A stretch of 64,000 bases of DNA. Origin: Parietichytrium sp. I65-24A (lineage: Eukaryota; Sar; Bigyra; Thraustochytrida; Thraustochytriidae). Location of the stretch: NCBI GenBank assembly GCA_012862575.1, contig BLSF01000036.1, positions 394,574 to 458,573 on the forward strand, given 5' to 3'. Positions 43,781-54,240 of this stretch are shown piece by piece; within the stretch, counting starts at the first letter, position 1, and every line of letters starts with the position of its first letter. The position numbers and the translations under genes are program-made. The notes below the pieces were generated by a model. The model saw only the letters and a program-made list of their open reading frames with translations, ran no database searches and was not told where the DNA came from.

Positions 43781-45259
43781 ATGCTCACCGCAAAGCAAAG
43801 TCTTGTGCAAAGCTTCCGGCGGACGCCCTTGCTTTTGGCGCGTTGGCGGGGCAGGGCGCTGTCGTCGTCAAAGCAGTCAGGAGAGAACAACATCGGCGAT
43901 GCCGGGGCCAGGCCGCGCGGAATGGTGGACGTGTGCGGCGCAGAGTGCGAGGAGTTTGCGTTCGTGGAGGCCACAGGGCGAAAGGTTTGCGGTTGGCACG
44001 GACTGGAGGAGATTCGAACGCCGGTGGTGGAGTTCACGAGGACGTTCGACAGGTCGCTGGGAGAGGGCTCCGACGTTGTGAGCAAGGAGATGTACTCTTT
44101 CAATGACAGGTCGGATAATTCGCTCACGCTGCGACCGGAAGGCACGGCTGGAGTGGCCAGAGCGACGTTTGGAACCTTCCCGCAGTGGGCGCCGCAGGGG
44201 AAGAAATTATTCTACGCCGGGCCCATGTTTAGGTACGAGCGTCCTCAGCGTGGTAGGCAGCGGCAGTTTACGCAGTTTGGCGTGGAGATGCTTGGGTTCT
44301 CCGGGCCCTCCGCTGATGCGAATGCGATTGAAGTGGCAAGGGACTTTTTGCAGAGCATTGGGCTCATCAGCGAGTGCCGACTACTGGTAAACTCACTGGG
44401 GGACGAGGAAAGCCGTCAAAAGTACTCGCATGTTTTGCACGATTACTTTTCTGCTAGAAGTGACGGTCTCTCGCGCGATAGTCAAGCGAGACTGAAAGCT
44501 GGTCGAGTTTTGCGCATCCTTGACTCTAAAGAGCCGATCGACCAAGAACACATCCAGAACGCCCCAGATTCCCGGTCTTGTCTCACGAAACAAGCTGCTG
44601 GAAGGTTTGACACCGTTTTAAGCCAGTTGCAAGACATGGGACTAGAGTACGAAATCGACGCACACCTCGTGCGGGGCCTCGATTATTACTCCCACACCAT
44701 CTTCGAATTTGTACTTCGTGATGGTGGGGGGCATTCACAACGTCCTATCGCAGTCCTTGCAGGAGGAAGGTATGATGGGCTAGCGCGGACACTGGGGTTC
44801 AAGAACGATGTTCCGGCCGTAGGGTGGGCAGCAGGGGTCGAGCGCCTGTGTTTGGAGCGCAAGCGCCTTGGTCTTTCCGCAGGTCCGAAAGCGGGGGACC
44901 TTCGGAAGATCTTTGTTTTGCCAATTCTAGAGGAAGAGGAAAAGGGAGACTCGGAGCAAAATAATGAGGAGAAAATGAATCACATCATTCGAAAACATAC
45001 ACTGGATGCCGCCAAAGCACTTCGTTTGTCGAATATCTCGACGCAAGTCTGGTTCGACGCGCTGGACTCGAACAAAAAGATCAATAATGCCATTCGAAAG
45101 GGGTTCAAACAGGCAGAGCGGCTCGATTGCCGTTTCATCGCTATAATCGGAGAGGCGGAAGCTAGAGCCCAGAAGATTACTGTAAAGCATCTCGCCTCTG
45201 GGGAGCAGATAGATATGGCCGATATTAGTCAGGTGTCGGATTTCATCGGTGCAAAGTAG
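43781..45259 (+). CDS. Histidyl-tRNA synthetase, organelle-targeted
   Basis: Charges tRNA-His. 492 residues from the ATG at 43781. The first ~32 residues (SLVQSFRRTPLLLARWRGRA) are Arg/Leu/Ser-rich without acids, a typical mitochondrial presequence. Class II motif 1 region reads IRTPVVEFTRTF, LTLRPEGTAGVAR contacts histidine, motif 2 is FRYERPQRGRQRQFTQFGVE, and the HisA/HisB signatures are LVRGLDYYSHTIFEF and AGGRYDGLARTLG. The C-terminal anticodon-binding domain follows from about residue 385 and includes VWFDALDSNKKINNAIR. No catalytic residue appears missing. The bacterial-like sequence suits an organellar enzyme; a separate cytosolic HisRS, if any, is not in this window. Confidence 0.95.
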   Translation: MLTAKQSLVQSFRRTPLLLARWRGRALSSSKQSGENNIGDAGARPRGMVDVCGAECEEFAFVEATGRKVCGWHGLEEIRTPVVEFTRTFDRSLGEGSDVVSKEMYSFNDRSDNSLTLRPEGTAGVARATFGTFPQWAPQGKKLFYAGPMFRYERPQRGRQRQFTQFGVEMLGFSGPSADANAIEVARDFLQSIGLISECRLLVNSLGDEESRQKYSHVLHDYFSARSDGLSRDSQARLKAGRVLRILDSKEPIDQEHIQNAPDSRSCLTKQAAGRFDTVLSQLQDMGLEYEIDAHLVRGLDYYSHTIFEFVLRDGGGHSQRPIAVLAGGRYDGLARTLGFKNDVPAVGWAAGVERLCLERKRLGLSAGPKAGDLRKIFVLPILEEEEKGDSEQNNEEKMNHIIRKHTLDAAKALRLSNISTQVWFDALDSNKKINNAIRKGFKQAERLDCRFIAIIGEAEARAQKITVKHLASGEQIDMADISQVSDFIGAK

Positions 45260-45405
45260 ACTTTTCTTCTCGCGGCAGGAACAACTATCCGAGCTTTTGT
45301 GCAGGAATGCGAGGAGCTTTGTGCGCAGAAAATGTTTTGCGCTGTGTCATTAAAGAAACAGGGTCCAGCGCTCTCTTTCAGGAAAAGGAGTGGCGCCCGC
45401 ACTCA

Positions 45406-46341
45406 CTAGGAGAGCGGAAACTGCTTTGGCGCCTCGGTAGAGTTTATGCTCGTCAAAGAGAGGTTGTGCTTGAGACTCCATTCGTCGTCTCTTTGAATCA
45501 CTCTAAGAATCCTCGCGTCCAGCTCTGGCCGAAATTCTTCCCCTTGCTGACCCGCAATATTGATATCATCCTCATCCATGTCTCTACTCTTATCCCATAA
45601 ACAAAGGCAATAAGGGGGAGCTACTTCGCGCAGGTCCTCTTCCTCTCGCTCTAAATCCCATTTTTTAATGTCTTCCAGCGACGCATCAGGATCAAATTTG
45701 AAATGCATCGGCTTCACAATTCGCATCTCCTCGGTTTTCCAGTTGAACCAAGTGCGCGCAAGCCTTGGCACTACGTCGAGCAGCTCCTCCACGTCCGGAG
45801 AAGGCTGCTCATTGACCCGGTCGCCAACTACCTTTGCAACTTCAGCGAGCACCGGCACTCTGTATTCCTCGTGCTCTCCTGCGATGATGACCAGCTCTTC
45901 GGAGACTGCGCCAAGCTTTGTGGCGCTCAACGTGACCTCAATGCGACACGACATTCCTGCTGCAACTTTTGTGGACCCATTTTGAAAGCCTATCGTGAGT
46001 TGCCTCTCCGAGACGGGTTTGACCAAAAAGCGACCTGGGCCGGTACCTACGTTCTGCAATGTAAGCGACAGCGTGTGTGGTTTCGTTCCAAGCTGCAGTC
46101 TACCAAAATCGAGCTGGCTTGGAGTAAGAACGTAAATGCCGCAGTTATCCACGAGATGCTGTTTAACCTTGAACCCGTCTCCTTTTGACAAGAAAGGAAT
46201 CTCATCATCGTACTGAGTAGACGCTCGAGATGAGCTTCTTTTTATCGTCGGTGCTGCACTTTGTGGTCTACCCTTCCTTGCCGCTGATGATGGCCGTAGT
46301 TCCTTCACTTGCACCCTCTTGCTTTCTATTCGCACCACCAT
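45406..46341 (-). CDS. ASH/MSP-type immunoglobulin-fold protein, possibly flagellar
   Basis: 311 residues from the ATG at 46341 (MVVRIESKRVQVKE). After a basic, Ser-rich head with an RPQSA motif, about residues 68-170 form a beta-sandwich: VLTPSQLDFGRLQLG, LSLTLQNVGTGPGRFLV, AGMSCRIEVTLSA, and HEEYRVPVLAEV. This is the layout of ASH/MSP domains (as in HYDIN and other cilia- and centrosome-associated proteins). The C-terminal third is acidic with WFNWKTEEMRI and LCLWDKSRDMDEDD segments and is not recognised. A role at basal body or axoneme is inferred from the fold alone. Converges with HisRS; the two stop codons are about 150 bp apart. Confidence 0.75.
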   Translation of the reverse strand: MVVRIESKRVQVKELRPSSAARKGRPQSAAPTIKRSSSRASTQYDDEIPFLSKGDGFKVKQHLVDNCGIYVLTPSQLDFGRLQLGTKPHTLSLTLQNVGTGPGRFLVKPVSERQLTIGFQNGSTKVAAGMSCRIEVTLSATKLGAVSEELVIIAGEHEEYRVPVLAEVAKVVGDRVNEQPSPDVEELLDVVPRLARTWFNWKTEEMRIVKPMHFKFDPDASLEDIKKWDLEREEEDLREVAPPYCLCLWDKSRDMDEDDINIAGQQGEEFRPELDARILRVIQRDDEWSLKHNLSLTSINSTEAPKQFPLS

Positions 46342-47693
46342 GATGCCGACAAATGTGCCGCGATTGTGGTTGCCTGCCGTCCTTGTCAGTCTACTTGCTC
46401 ATCGTTTCGCCCCGCAGCTCACTAGTTTGCGCGCACCTCGGCAACGCACACTACGTGCCACTCTGAGTCAAGAGCCTAGCACACAAGCTCACTGCCAAGA
46501 CCAGCTCACGAACTACAATACCGCTCGGCTTACAAGGCTAACCAAACGCAAATGCGAATTCGAGCCCAAGGCAAACTTCACGATGACAATGGGGCGAATG
46601 CTCACGGTCCTCAACTCTCGATGTCTCGGGTCGATACCGTGATCACTCAGTCTCCTTTCAACTGAAAGATTCTTGCGAATCCTGCTCTCCTGCTCCAAAG
46701 TTCGCACCACGGTCAGTCTCCGCCATCGTTAAACTGTCTGTGCTCGCGCAACCATTCCAAAATCTCCAAAAGTTATTTATCAAGGTTGCACTACTGTCGC
46801 ACTACTGCATGAAGCATTCACCGAATAACCCCGCTCCTACTCGAACGGACACCTCAGGGAACAAAGCGAGCACCGCTTTGTTCCTTGCCCTGATCCTAAG
46901 TATTTTCCGCGGCCAAGTCGGGGGAGCCTCTGCCTATCACTTTCGTTAGATTTATTGGTAACAGCGAGTGCTTACGAAAAGATCCCTCGCAAGATCAAGA
47001 TACTCAAGCTGATGCTGGTGCTACGTGAAAAATGAATGTTGAATGTTGATTGACTGTGAAATGAATGACGTCTGAGGTAAGAAAATGACAGCTCAAAAGT
47101 TCCAAGACGCTTTTGTAGAACCTTGACTGATCTTTTTGAAAGAGAAGAAAGATTTCCTTTTCGCGTTTTCAATTTGAAAGCGACGAAAGGCCTCCTTCAG
47201 GTGTCACATATCACGGAAAATCTATCGTCTTCAGCCATCCTGTAGAGCGAAACGATTGTGGCCCCCCTCCAGCTCCCCCCTGCTCTCGATTCTCTCGATA
47301 TCGGCACGAGAGTTTCTGGTTCATGCGGTGCATGCAGTGACGATCCTTCTTCACAGGTCAACTGTGTCAATGATACAAATGATTGTACTCGAGTAGCGGT
47401 CATAGAGGGCAACTGACAGTCTGACCATGTCTGACCTGTTAGTGCAATCTGGGAGCGAGTGGGAATGAGTGGGAGTAGGTAGGTGGGCGGGGGCACGCAA
47501 TCAAGATCATTGAAAGAGCAAAGAGCACAGAGCGTTGACTGCCTGAGTGCCACGGCGAGCAGTACTAGTACGTCTTCTTGGAGGCGGAAGACGCGCACGA
47601 GAGCTGCGGAGACCAAGAGCTGGATAGCTGGGCTGGTGAGCTCGAGGTAGGTGCTCGAGAGGCAGGACTGGGAAAGACGTAGCTGGCGCTGGA
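46342..47693. other. Divergent intergenic region
   Basis: Separates the ASH-domain gene (-) from ClpP (+). No gene supported; an AGTACTAGTACG motif is near 47562-47573. Confidence 0.5.
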
Positions 47694-48410
47694 ATGATTG
47701 GCGCACTTCGGCAAGGGGCCAGGGCGGCGCAGAAGCGAGGCGCAGGATGGAGATTGAAGGATGTGAGGCGATTCTCTGGGTTTGATGTGCAGGCAAGCAG
47801 CTTGATACCAATGGTGATTGAGCAGACCGCACGCGGGGAGCGTTCGTTTGACATCTATTCGAGACTGCTGAAAGAGAGGATTGTGTTTGTGCACGGCCCC
47901 GTGCACGACTCGATGTCGAGCGTCGTTTGCGCGCAATTGCTTTTCCTTGAAGCGGAGGAGCCAGACAAACCGATCCAGATGTACATCAACTCTCCCGGCG
48001 GAAGCGTCACCGCGGGCCTCGCAATCTACGACACCATGCAGTACGTGAACTGCGCCGTTCACACATTGTGTATGGGCCAAGCCTGCTCCATGGGCAGCCT
48101 ATTGCTCTGCGCTGGTGAACCTGGCCATCGAAAGAGCCTTCCAAGCAGCCGAATCATGCTGCACCAGCCTTCGGGCGGGGCAAGCGGTATGGCAAGCGAC
48201 ATCGCAATTCAAGCTGAGGAGATCTTGGAGCTGCGGAAGAAGATCACAAACATTTATGTAGAGCACACTGGACAGTCTGTAGCGACGGTGAACAAGACAT
48301 TGGACCGCGATTTCTTCATGGCCCCAGAGAAGGCAGTCAAGTTTGGGCTGATAGACCATGTTATCTCCAAGCGGAGCTCGACGTCCATGGAACCTGACCC
48401 AAAGCAATAA
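47694..48410 (+). CDS. ATP-dependent Clp protease proteolytic subunit, mitochondrial
   Basis: ClpP forms the 14-subunit chamber that degrades unfolded proteins with the ClpX ATPase. 238 residues from the ATG at 47694. The first ~32 residues are Arg/Ala-rich with RRFSG, a mitochondrial presequence with an R-2/R-10-type cleavage context. Mature features: [39 protein letters not shown], catalytic Ser in [12 protein letters not shown], catalytic His in MLHQPSGG, and catalytic Asp in DRDFFM. All three active residues are present. The family more often has GQAASMG and IHQP at the nucleophile and His loops; the Ala-to-Cys and Ile-to-Leu changes are conservative. Stands alone; the neighbouring gene converges on it. 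Confidence 0.95.
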   Translation: MIGALRQGARAAQKRGAGWRLKDVRRFSGFDVQASSLIPMVIEQTARGERSFDIYSRLLKERIVFVHGPVHDSMSSVVCAQLLFLEAEEPDKPIQMYINSPGGSVTAGLAIYDTMQYVNCAVHTLCMGQACSMGSLLLCAGEPGHRKSLPSSRIMLHQPSGGASGMASDIAIQAEEILELRKKITNIYVEHTGQSVATVNKTLDRDFFMAPEKAVKFGLIDHVISKRSSTSMEPDPKQ

Positions 48411-48595
48411 TTTCGATTGCTTGCTGCCCTCCCAAGCGCTTCTTTTAAAATAACATTTTTTCTCCAAAAGTATGATTATTGCAATGTAAGAAAGCCCGCA
48501 AAAAATATTTTAATTTGCATTTGTGCGTAAGAGAGAGTAAGATCATCAGAAGAGTTGTGTACATTCAGTGAGCAAAAACCTATATGCCTAATATA
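48411..48595. other. Short convergent spacer
   Basis: Carries the 3' ends of ClpP and the RING E3 gene. AT-rich; an AATATTTTAATTT stretch may include polyadenylation signals. Confidence 0.5.
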
Positions 48596-50629
48596 TTATG
48601 CCACAGGCAGCTCTGCACGGCATTGGGGGCAAAGCATTTTCTGCGCGGTCCATTGGAGAAGGCAATCCTTGTGATAGAGGTGGTTGCAGGGTGTGATCAT
48701 GTGCTCAACGTCAACCCCGTTCACCGGGAGCATGCAAATCGCACAGTCAGTCCCGCGCAAAGCATCCGGAATCTTCCGGTTGTAATCGTATTTGGGAGGC
48801 AGAAATCGCTTCGGGACAAACGCACGTGGCCCCAGTCGATATTGAACGAGCAACACAAGTGTTTGGAAAGCCACCCAAACTACCAATACAGCACAGAAAA
48901 TTGGATCGTAAAGTGGCTCCTTGCTGTCGAGCAGAAGCGTGAGAAAATTGTTCGGGCATCCGTACACGTACAGCGGCGCGAACAAGCGCGATACGCTTTG
49001 AATGGCCAAAAATGCCAAGTGAAAAGGGTCGGACGTCTCCCGAATGATATTGCTCGCTATTTGTGGAACCCAGAAAGAGTAGGCGACAAGCCAGAGAAGC
49101 TTTCGCAGTCCGGGGAACTGCCAAGCGCAGAAAGCAGAAACAGTGAGCGTCAGATAAAAGCGAGTGGTAATCAATGCCTGATACTGTTGCATCGAGTTCC
49201 AGCTCTCGCCGGATTCTTGAGGATACCTTGCCTTCCAAATAAGCACCAAATATCGAATATCGAAGAATGAAAAAAGCATGAGTTTGGAGAAGGCAGTGAT
49301 CACGAATGTGCCAAACAAGCGATCATGCAGGAGCCCGCCAACCAGGAGAATCGATGCCAGCATTCCATTCAACAGAGCCATCATACCAATGCACAACGGG
49401 GAGACTTTGGCATTCCCCGTTTCAGTACGACCGTACAGGACCTGGAGTATGAGAGCTAAGACTTGAGACCCTGTCAGCACACTTTCAATCCATGAGAACC
49501 GCTGCGCTTTGAGGAGAGCAAGATCAGAGTCCACTTCAGGAGCGGAAAACTCCAGCGCCAAGGTCACGTTGCAGTTAAAACTGTGCATAATTCCTTGGAA
49601 GTGAGATTGTCTGATTCGATGCAACTCTGAGCCTTCTACCGCTGAGACGCGAGGCTCCGCAACCATATCGAATCTGAAAAAGCATGGAGGTTTCACTTTG
49701 TAGGGGTCGAAGGTTCTCCCCGACAATTTGTTCTGAAGAGTGGTGATTTCCGTGTCCCAAACACGAGGAAGGTATTCACCACTCGCATCGGCACTTTCGG
49801 GGAGCAGAGGAACGTCAGCACTCACATCAGCACTTTCGAGATGGGGAGAAAAGTCTGCGAGGATCTCGTGGCGCATCTCAGCTTCAACTGGCGCTTTCTC
49901 TTCGAATGCAGGCACTTGCTCCTCTGTAGCCACAAGCACTGCGTCGTCAGGGCGCGGAGGTCTGTACTCTATCGCGATGTGATCGCTTTTATACCCGGCA
50001 GCAAAAAACAGCGAAAGCATTCCTGTCTTTTGAATGTAAAATCCAGCTACACCTGCAAGTAAATCACGAGGCGACCGAGCGAATCCGTCCACGAGGTCGA
50101 ATTTACCATGGAGATAATGAACCCCGTCTACCTTTGTCGGCTTGCTCCGCAGATTAAGCCGGAGGGAGCCTTCGTTATTTTTGAAATTTAAGGCACCTTC
50201 ACCTGGTGTGAAGTTTTGATTGAGCTCCACCGCTGAATATGATTTCATGCTCTGTTGTAATTCGGCATAGCTGAGGTCCACAGAGCTCTGCTCATACCCA
50301 AGATGTGTGTCAATGTCCCCGTCGTTGATAATATACCATTCGCCTTTGAAAGCTCCTGACAAGTTCATCGGAAAGGCCTCTGGAAACCCCGGCAGTTCAT
50401 GAACGGTCTCGTCTAATGATAGCACTCTTGCGTCGATATCGGCCTGATGCAGCGCCTTCTGCTCATTGATCTTTTCATCATCAAGTACTGAAGCCTGTCC
50501 CGTCGATCCCCGCAACATGTGCCTCTTTCTTTCCACCTGCTCGTCAAAAATGAGTCCAAACCCCCTGCAGCAAGTAAAATTTATCCTGTTACCACACTCT
50601 CGGAACGAAGAACTCAAAAGCCAATGCAT
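48596..50629 (-). CDS. Transmembrane RING E3 ubiquitin ligase, TUL1/FLY1 family
   Basis: Golgi/endosomal membrane ubiquitin ligase related to yeast Tul1 (Dsc complex) and Arabidopsis FLY1/FLY2. 677 residues from the ATG at 50629 (MHWLLSSSFRECG); the frame is open slightly further but starts with TTG. A lumenal domain (about 60-370) contains LSGAFKGEWYII and YLHGKFDLVDG blocks typical of the family. Six to seven hydrophobic segments follow (about 385-600), e.g. VLALILQVLYG, MLASILLVGGLLH and LRKLLWLVAYSFWV. The C-terminal RING is C3H2C3: CAIC, then CNHLYHKDC and CPQC. An N-terminal signal is not clear, so the annotated start may miss a 5' exon. Substrates would be mis-sorted membrane proteins. 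Confidence 0.88.
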   Translation of the reverse strand: MHWLLSSSFRECGNRINFTCCRGFGLIFDEQVERKRHMLRGSTGQASVLDDEKINEQKALHQADIDARVLSLDETVHELPGFPEAFPMNLSGAFKGEWYIINDGDIDTHLGYEQSSVDLSYAELQQSMKSYSAVELNQNFTPGEGALNFKNNEGSLRLNLRSKPTKVDGVHYLHGKFDLVDGFARSPRDLLAGVAGFYIQKTGMLSLFFAAGYKSDHIAIEYRPPRPDDAVLVATEEQVPAFEEKAPVEAEMRHEILADFSPHLESADVSADVPLLPESADASGEYLPRVWDTEITTLQNKLSGRTFDPYKVKPPCFFRFDMVAEPRVSAVEGSELHRIRQSHFQGIMHSFNCNVTLALEFSAPEVDSDLALLKAQRFSWIESVLTGSQVLALILQVLYGRTETGNAKVSPLCIGMMALLNGMLASILLVGGLLHDRLFGTFVITAFSKLMLFSFFDIRYLVLIWKARYPQESGESWNSMQQYQALITTRFYLTLTVSAFCAWQFPGLRKLLWLVAYSFWVPQIASNIIRETSDPFHLAFLAIQSVSRLFAPLYVYGCPNNFLTLLLDSKEPLYDPIFCAVLVVWVAFQTLVLLVQYRLGPRAFVPKRFLPPKYDYNRKIPDALRGTDCAICMLPVNGVDVEHMITPCNHLYHKDCLLQWTAQKMLCPQCRAELPVA

Positions 50630-51687
50630 GTCAACCTTCTCCTTCCACTCCCCTCCATTCAACTCACCACAGCGTCAAATAAAACCACAAAATTTGCATG
50701 CGCCTCCTCGACCTCAGCGCCCGCACTTCCTCATCGTCCTGCATCTCTGTGCGCTTTCGCGCCGACTGCGCGCTTCGCCAAGAGCCAGATCCCAGTCACA
50801 ACCCCCGCCGCACGCCACGTCTCTCCCAGCACGCCAGTCCGAGAACTAAAAACCTGGCTCGACTGCACTTCCTCTTCTCGTCGCTTGGCCGCGAAGAATA
50901 GCCTCGTCCAACAACCACTCGGTACCGATCTGCAAGGTCAGCAGCAAGACCTGCATCAGTTGACTGCCCCGGCGACGCAGGCAGCGGTGACCACGAACAA
51001 ACTCCGATGAGGTACTGACAGTGAGTACGCAGCACTGGAACGCACTTGCTCGCTCACTCACTCACGCACTCCATGATGTATTTGTACTCACTGTCAATAC
51101 ACTTGTGTGTAACCTAAGAAGACTGACCAAGCTCGAACTCTACCTCTCCTCTTGGCGTGTACTTAACATAGTCACTCAATGTGCTTACTTCACTCTCGCT
51201 GACACTACGAACATCTACGCACGAAGCTAATTGAAGAATTGAGAATTCACAGTCAGAACAGAAGAGTTTCTCGATGATACTGATAATACTGATAAAACTG
51301 ATGATAAGCTTAAATGACGATGATACTGATAAATACTGTATATACTGGATGAAGGAGATGGCATTGATGGTAATTTCGCGTCGCAAGGGCGGACATGTGA
51401 CGAAACGATCGCGGTTGTGGCTGTTGATGATAATGATAATAAGAATGAAGTATGACAAGTGAGAGAAGAAAGAACTCTCATCACGACGCCCGGGGTCGCG
51501 GGCCGGGGCGGTGAGTGGCGTAAAGAGTGGAAGAAAAGAGAGAGGCGTCACCTCAGATGCAATAGATTGTAATTGATTCTTTTTTTATGTTTCACAGAGT
51601 TCTGATATGCAGGATTTCTACTAGCGTAGAAGGATTGGGAGCGTTTCATTGGCACTTCTTTACTGTTGACTTGCATGTTTTGACAAA
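50630..51687. other. Intergenic region with inverted pair of GTACT motifs
   Basis: No gene supported. The motif GTACTGACAGTGAGTAC (51012-51028) and its opposite-strand counterpart with one mismatch (51084-51100) face each other across 55 bp. A GATAATACTGAT-like cluster lies near 51270-51335. Confidence 0.55.
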
Positions 51688-51996
51688 TCAAAACATGTTC
51701 GTATGGAGAACCCTGCCGCACGTCATGCATCGCGTCTTTGTATCTTTGCAGCTGTCCATCACAAACGGGAGCCAGCACAGCGGCCAGAAGAGGAACACTA
51801 AAATGATGAACGCCACAAGGGTCATCATCCCAACGTTGCGGGTTTGCACGATAGCCGGGTTCCCGCACGGGCAAGCGGATCTGAGTGGCTGATTCTGATT
51901 AACAGTAAAAGCGCATTGTGGCTGCGGCTGCTGTGCGTAAAAGACTTGTTGCGGTTGCTCCACAGGAACCGGTTTGGCTTGATACGTGATGCTCAT
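51688..51996 (-). CDS. LITAF-like domain protein, copy A
   Basis: LITAF/CDIP1-type proteins are monotopic membrane zinc proteins of late endosomes. 102 residues from the ATG at 51996 (MSITYQAKPVPVEQ). A Pro/Gln-rich head (about 10-35) is followed by an N-terminal Cys cluster CPCG (about 42-45). A hydrophobic stretch (about 57-79, LVAFIILVFLFWPLCWLPF) comes next, and a C-terminal knuckle CKDTKTRCMTCG ends the domain. The first knuckle is C-P-C rather than the standard C-x-x-C, so zinc binding may differ. It is nearly identical in the last 60 residues to copy B at 61551-61874. No signal peptide; cytosolic face expected. Confidence 0.8.
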   Translation of the reverse strand: MSITYQAKPVPVEQPQQVFYAQQPQPQCAFTVNQNQPLRSACPCGNPAIVQTRNVGMMTLVAFIILVFLFWPLCWLPFVMDSCKDTKTRCMTCGRVLHTNMF

Positions 51997-53722
51997 TTTT
52001 CAAGTACAGTACTTATTGATTTACTCTGCTTCTGTTTGTTTTTTCGTGCGGTCTCGATTTGCGGTTTGCTCCGCATTCTCATTTGGTCTGGAGCTCATCC
52101 CTTTTGCGGGACATTCTCGACACGACTTCGAGGTCTGCATTCAGCGGAGCCGTGAATAGCGACCATGCGCCGTTTAGACTAGACAGTAAGTGGATGCTAC
52201 TACACTCTGTAACGGCTAGCCGAGTCCACTTTCGGCGAAAATGGATTGCTTTCAGTGTGAGTTGTCTCTCTTCTCCTCTGCACTTACAACTCGCACAGTA
52301 ACGCTCGTCAACTCGTGGGACTCAAGGGGCTGCGGGTTCAGCATCTGACTGCTGACTGTGTGTGGCGTCTCATCCTCGCACTTTCTTCTCGCAGCTCACA
52401 GCGCCGTGATTCTGCGCTGGATCATCAGAACGACTCTCTGCGAACGGTCCGAAACACATGTGAAGAGAGTATGTGTCTTTCTGGGCCCCTGTCCTGGTCC
52501 TGCAAATTCTAGATCACTCGGCAACAACGAGAAAGATGCCATGAACGGGCGATCTTCGCTCGAGACGGTTTGAATAGGTCCTATCGTCGAGTTCCTTCCG
52601 ACTGGTTCCAATGGTCAAACAATTTATAATTCAATAACAACTTCGATCGCTGTTTGTTTCTCAAGCGACCAGCGCGTCGCGTCGCTATAAACCACTGGCT
52701 AGGTTGTTTCTCATTCGAGCTACCGAGACGTGAAAACCTAGAATTCGCTGACGAGCTGAAGAACAGCAGTGCTGCTGACTGACTGTGAGCATCACTGGTT
52801 CTCAATTCGGAACCGGGATGAGATCCTTCCTTTCATTCATCAACGTCCATGTTCTGAAGAGCACACAAAGGAACACACACCGCGTGATTGTTCACTGCGT
52901 TTGCGTTTCGCAAGTCGCCGCAAGAAACAAATTTCAACCTGATGTGCATCGGCTTGGTGAATGAAACCTTGTTGCTGGTTCCTTTCAGTCCGCACTCGGG
53001 CGGTCACGTTCCCGTGGGGCCGCGTTCCAAATTCCAAGATCCTGAATTCGCACAAGCCAAGAAAGATGTACGAGCCAAGTGATGACCTTGCTCTTAGTTT
53101 GCTAGCATTGACAGAGCGCGCTGGAAATGAACATGCCGGCTTGATCTGATGCCACAGACCGAAACAGAAGCAACCGACATGGTTTGCGACCTCATTGCTT
53201 GCGCAGTTTCGGCGTCCCTTTGCGCAGGAGGCTGGGGCTTGTCACGACAGCGACAGATAAGTCGATGCAACTCTGAAGAGAGGGACTTGGAAGCCAGTCG
53301 AGAACGATCAGTTGGAGGAAATGGCTCTGACTGTCTTTTGCTAATCTTATGTATAATACACTCTTACCTGTGCATTCGGTCGCATTTATCCAACTCAAGT
53401 GGAGTTCCTACCCATATCCTACGTCAGCTTGATAATAGTGGCTTAGCGAACTCTAGTCTAGCTCGTCTAGGGAAACAGAAACGAATGCGTGCACGATTCA
53501 AATGTTGTCTGCTCACACGTGTTCGACATTTACTCTTTTGAAAACGGAAGAGAAGAGGATGAAAACACTGCTGGCTTGCCAGTGCCTCACATGTCTTGGT
53601 TGAATTGATCGTGTGATGCTTCGTGCTGACTGCAAAGGGCATGGCGAGTAGTACTCACATGTGAGCAGCTAAAAACTCATCCGCAGATTGTCCGCTTTGG
53701 CTTGACAAGAACATAGAGATCT
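51997..53722. other. Intergenic region
   Basis: No gene supported over 1.7 kb. The part adjoining copy A of the LITAF-like gene (to about 52260) is a diverged match to the equivalent flank of copy B (to about 62165). Confidence 0.5.
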
Positions 53723-54240
53723 AGACGCTTGTGAGCTTTGGCCCGGTCTCAACATTGTCGAAACGACTGCGTTTTACGAGGGAGCAATCTGCATACTTAA
53801 GCAGCATCAGCACCAACCCATCCAGATCATCGACACTCATCGACTATCGCAACAAGAGCAACAGTCACCAAACGCAACAACACGAACAACAACAACACAA
53901 AAGCAACTCTTTGCACAACACATCACCCTCAACAAAATGGCATCCCACATCGAGTACCCAGCTCCAGCTATGGAGGAGCAGAACGTCAAGGTCCCATTCG
54001 AGACCACCGAGGCTCCAGTGCAGGTCAACGAGGAGGTCGCAGCTCCAGTGCAGACTGAGGAGGTCGAGACCGTCGAGAAGACCGAGACCCCAGTCGAGCA
54101 GGTCAACGAGACCGAGACCTCAGAGGAGACCCAGGAGAACCAGGACGAACAGGTGGAGAACGACGAGCAGTAACGTGTTTCTGGAAATCCATTCGTACTC
54201 TTGATTGATATACTTTACAACAATTACAACAACATTTGTC
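53723..54240 (+). repeat. Duplicated block A: promoter, leader and acidic-protein gene
   Basis: Begins abruptly at AGACGCTTGTGAGCTTTGGC and is matched by 60972-61487 with few substitutions through promoter, CAA-rich leader, coding region and part of the 3' flank. The sequences before the block are unrelated. Confidence 0.9.
53937..54173 (+). CDS. 78-residue acidic disordered protein, copy A
   Basis: Small protein from the ATG at 53937 (CAAAATGG context) starting MASHIEYPAPAMEEQ. It is rich in Glu, Val, Thr, Gln and Pro with no hydrophobic core, so it should be unstructured and strongly acidic (ending VENDEQ). Repeating TEEVETVEKTE and VNETETSEETQE segments dominate. The 5' leader is unusually rich in CAA/CAACAA units, a feature of efficiently translated leaders. 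Copy B (61186-61422) differs by one residue (Thr versus Ala near residue 51). I recognise no family; the conservation of both coding and upstream sequence argues for a real, probably abundant, protein. Confidence 0.75.
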   Translation: MASHIEYPAPAMEEQNVKVPFETTEAPVQVNEEVAAPVQTEEVETVEKTETPVEQVNETETSEETQENQDEQVENDEQ

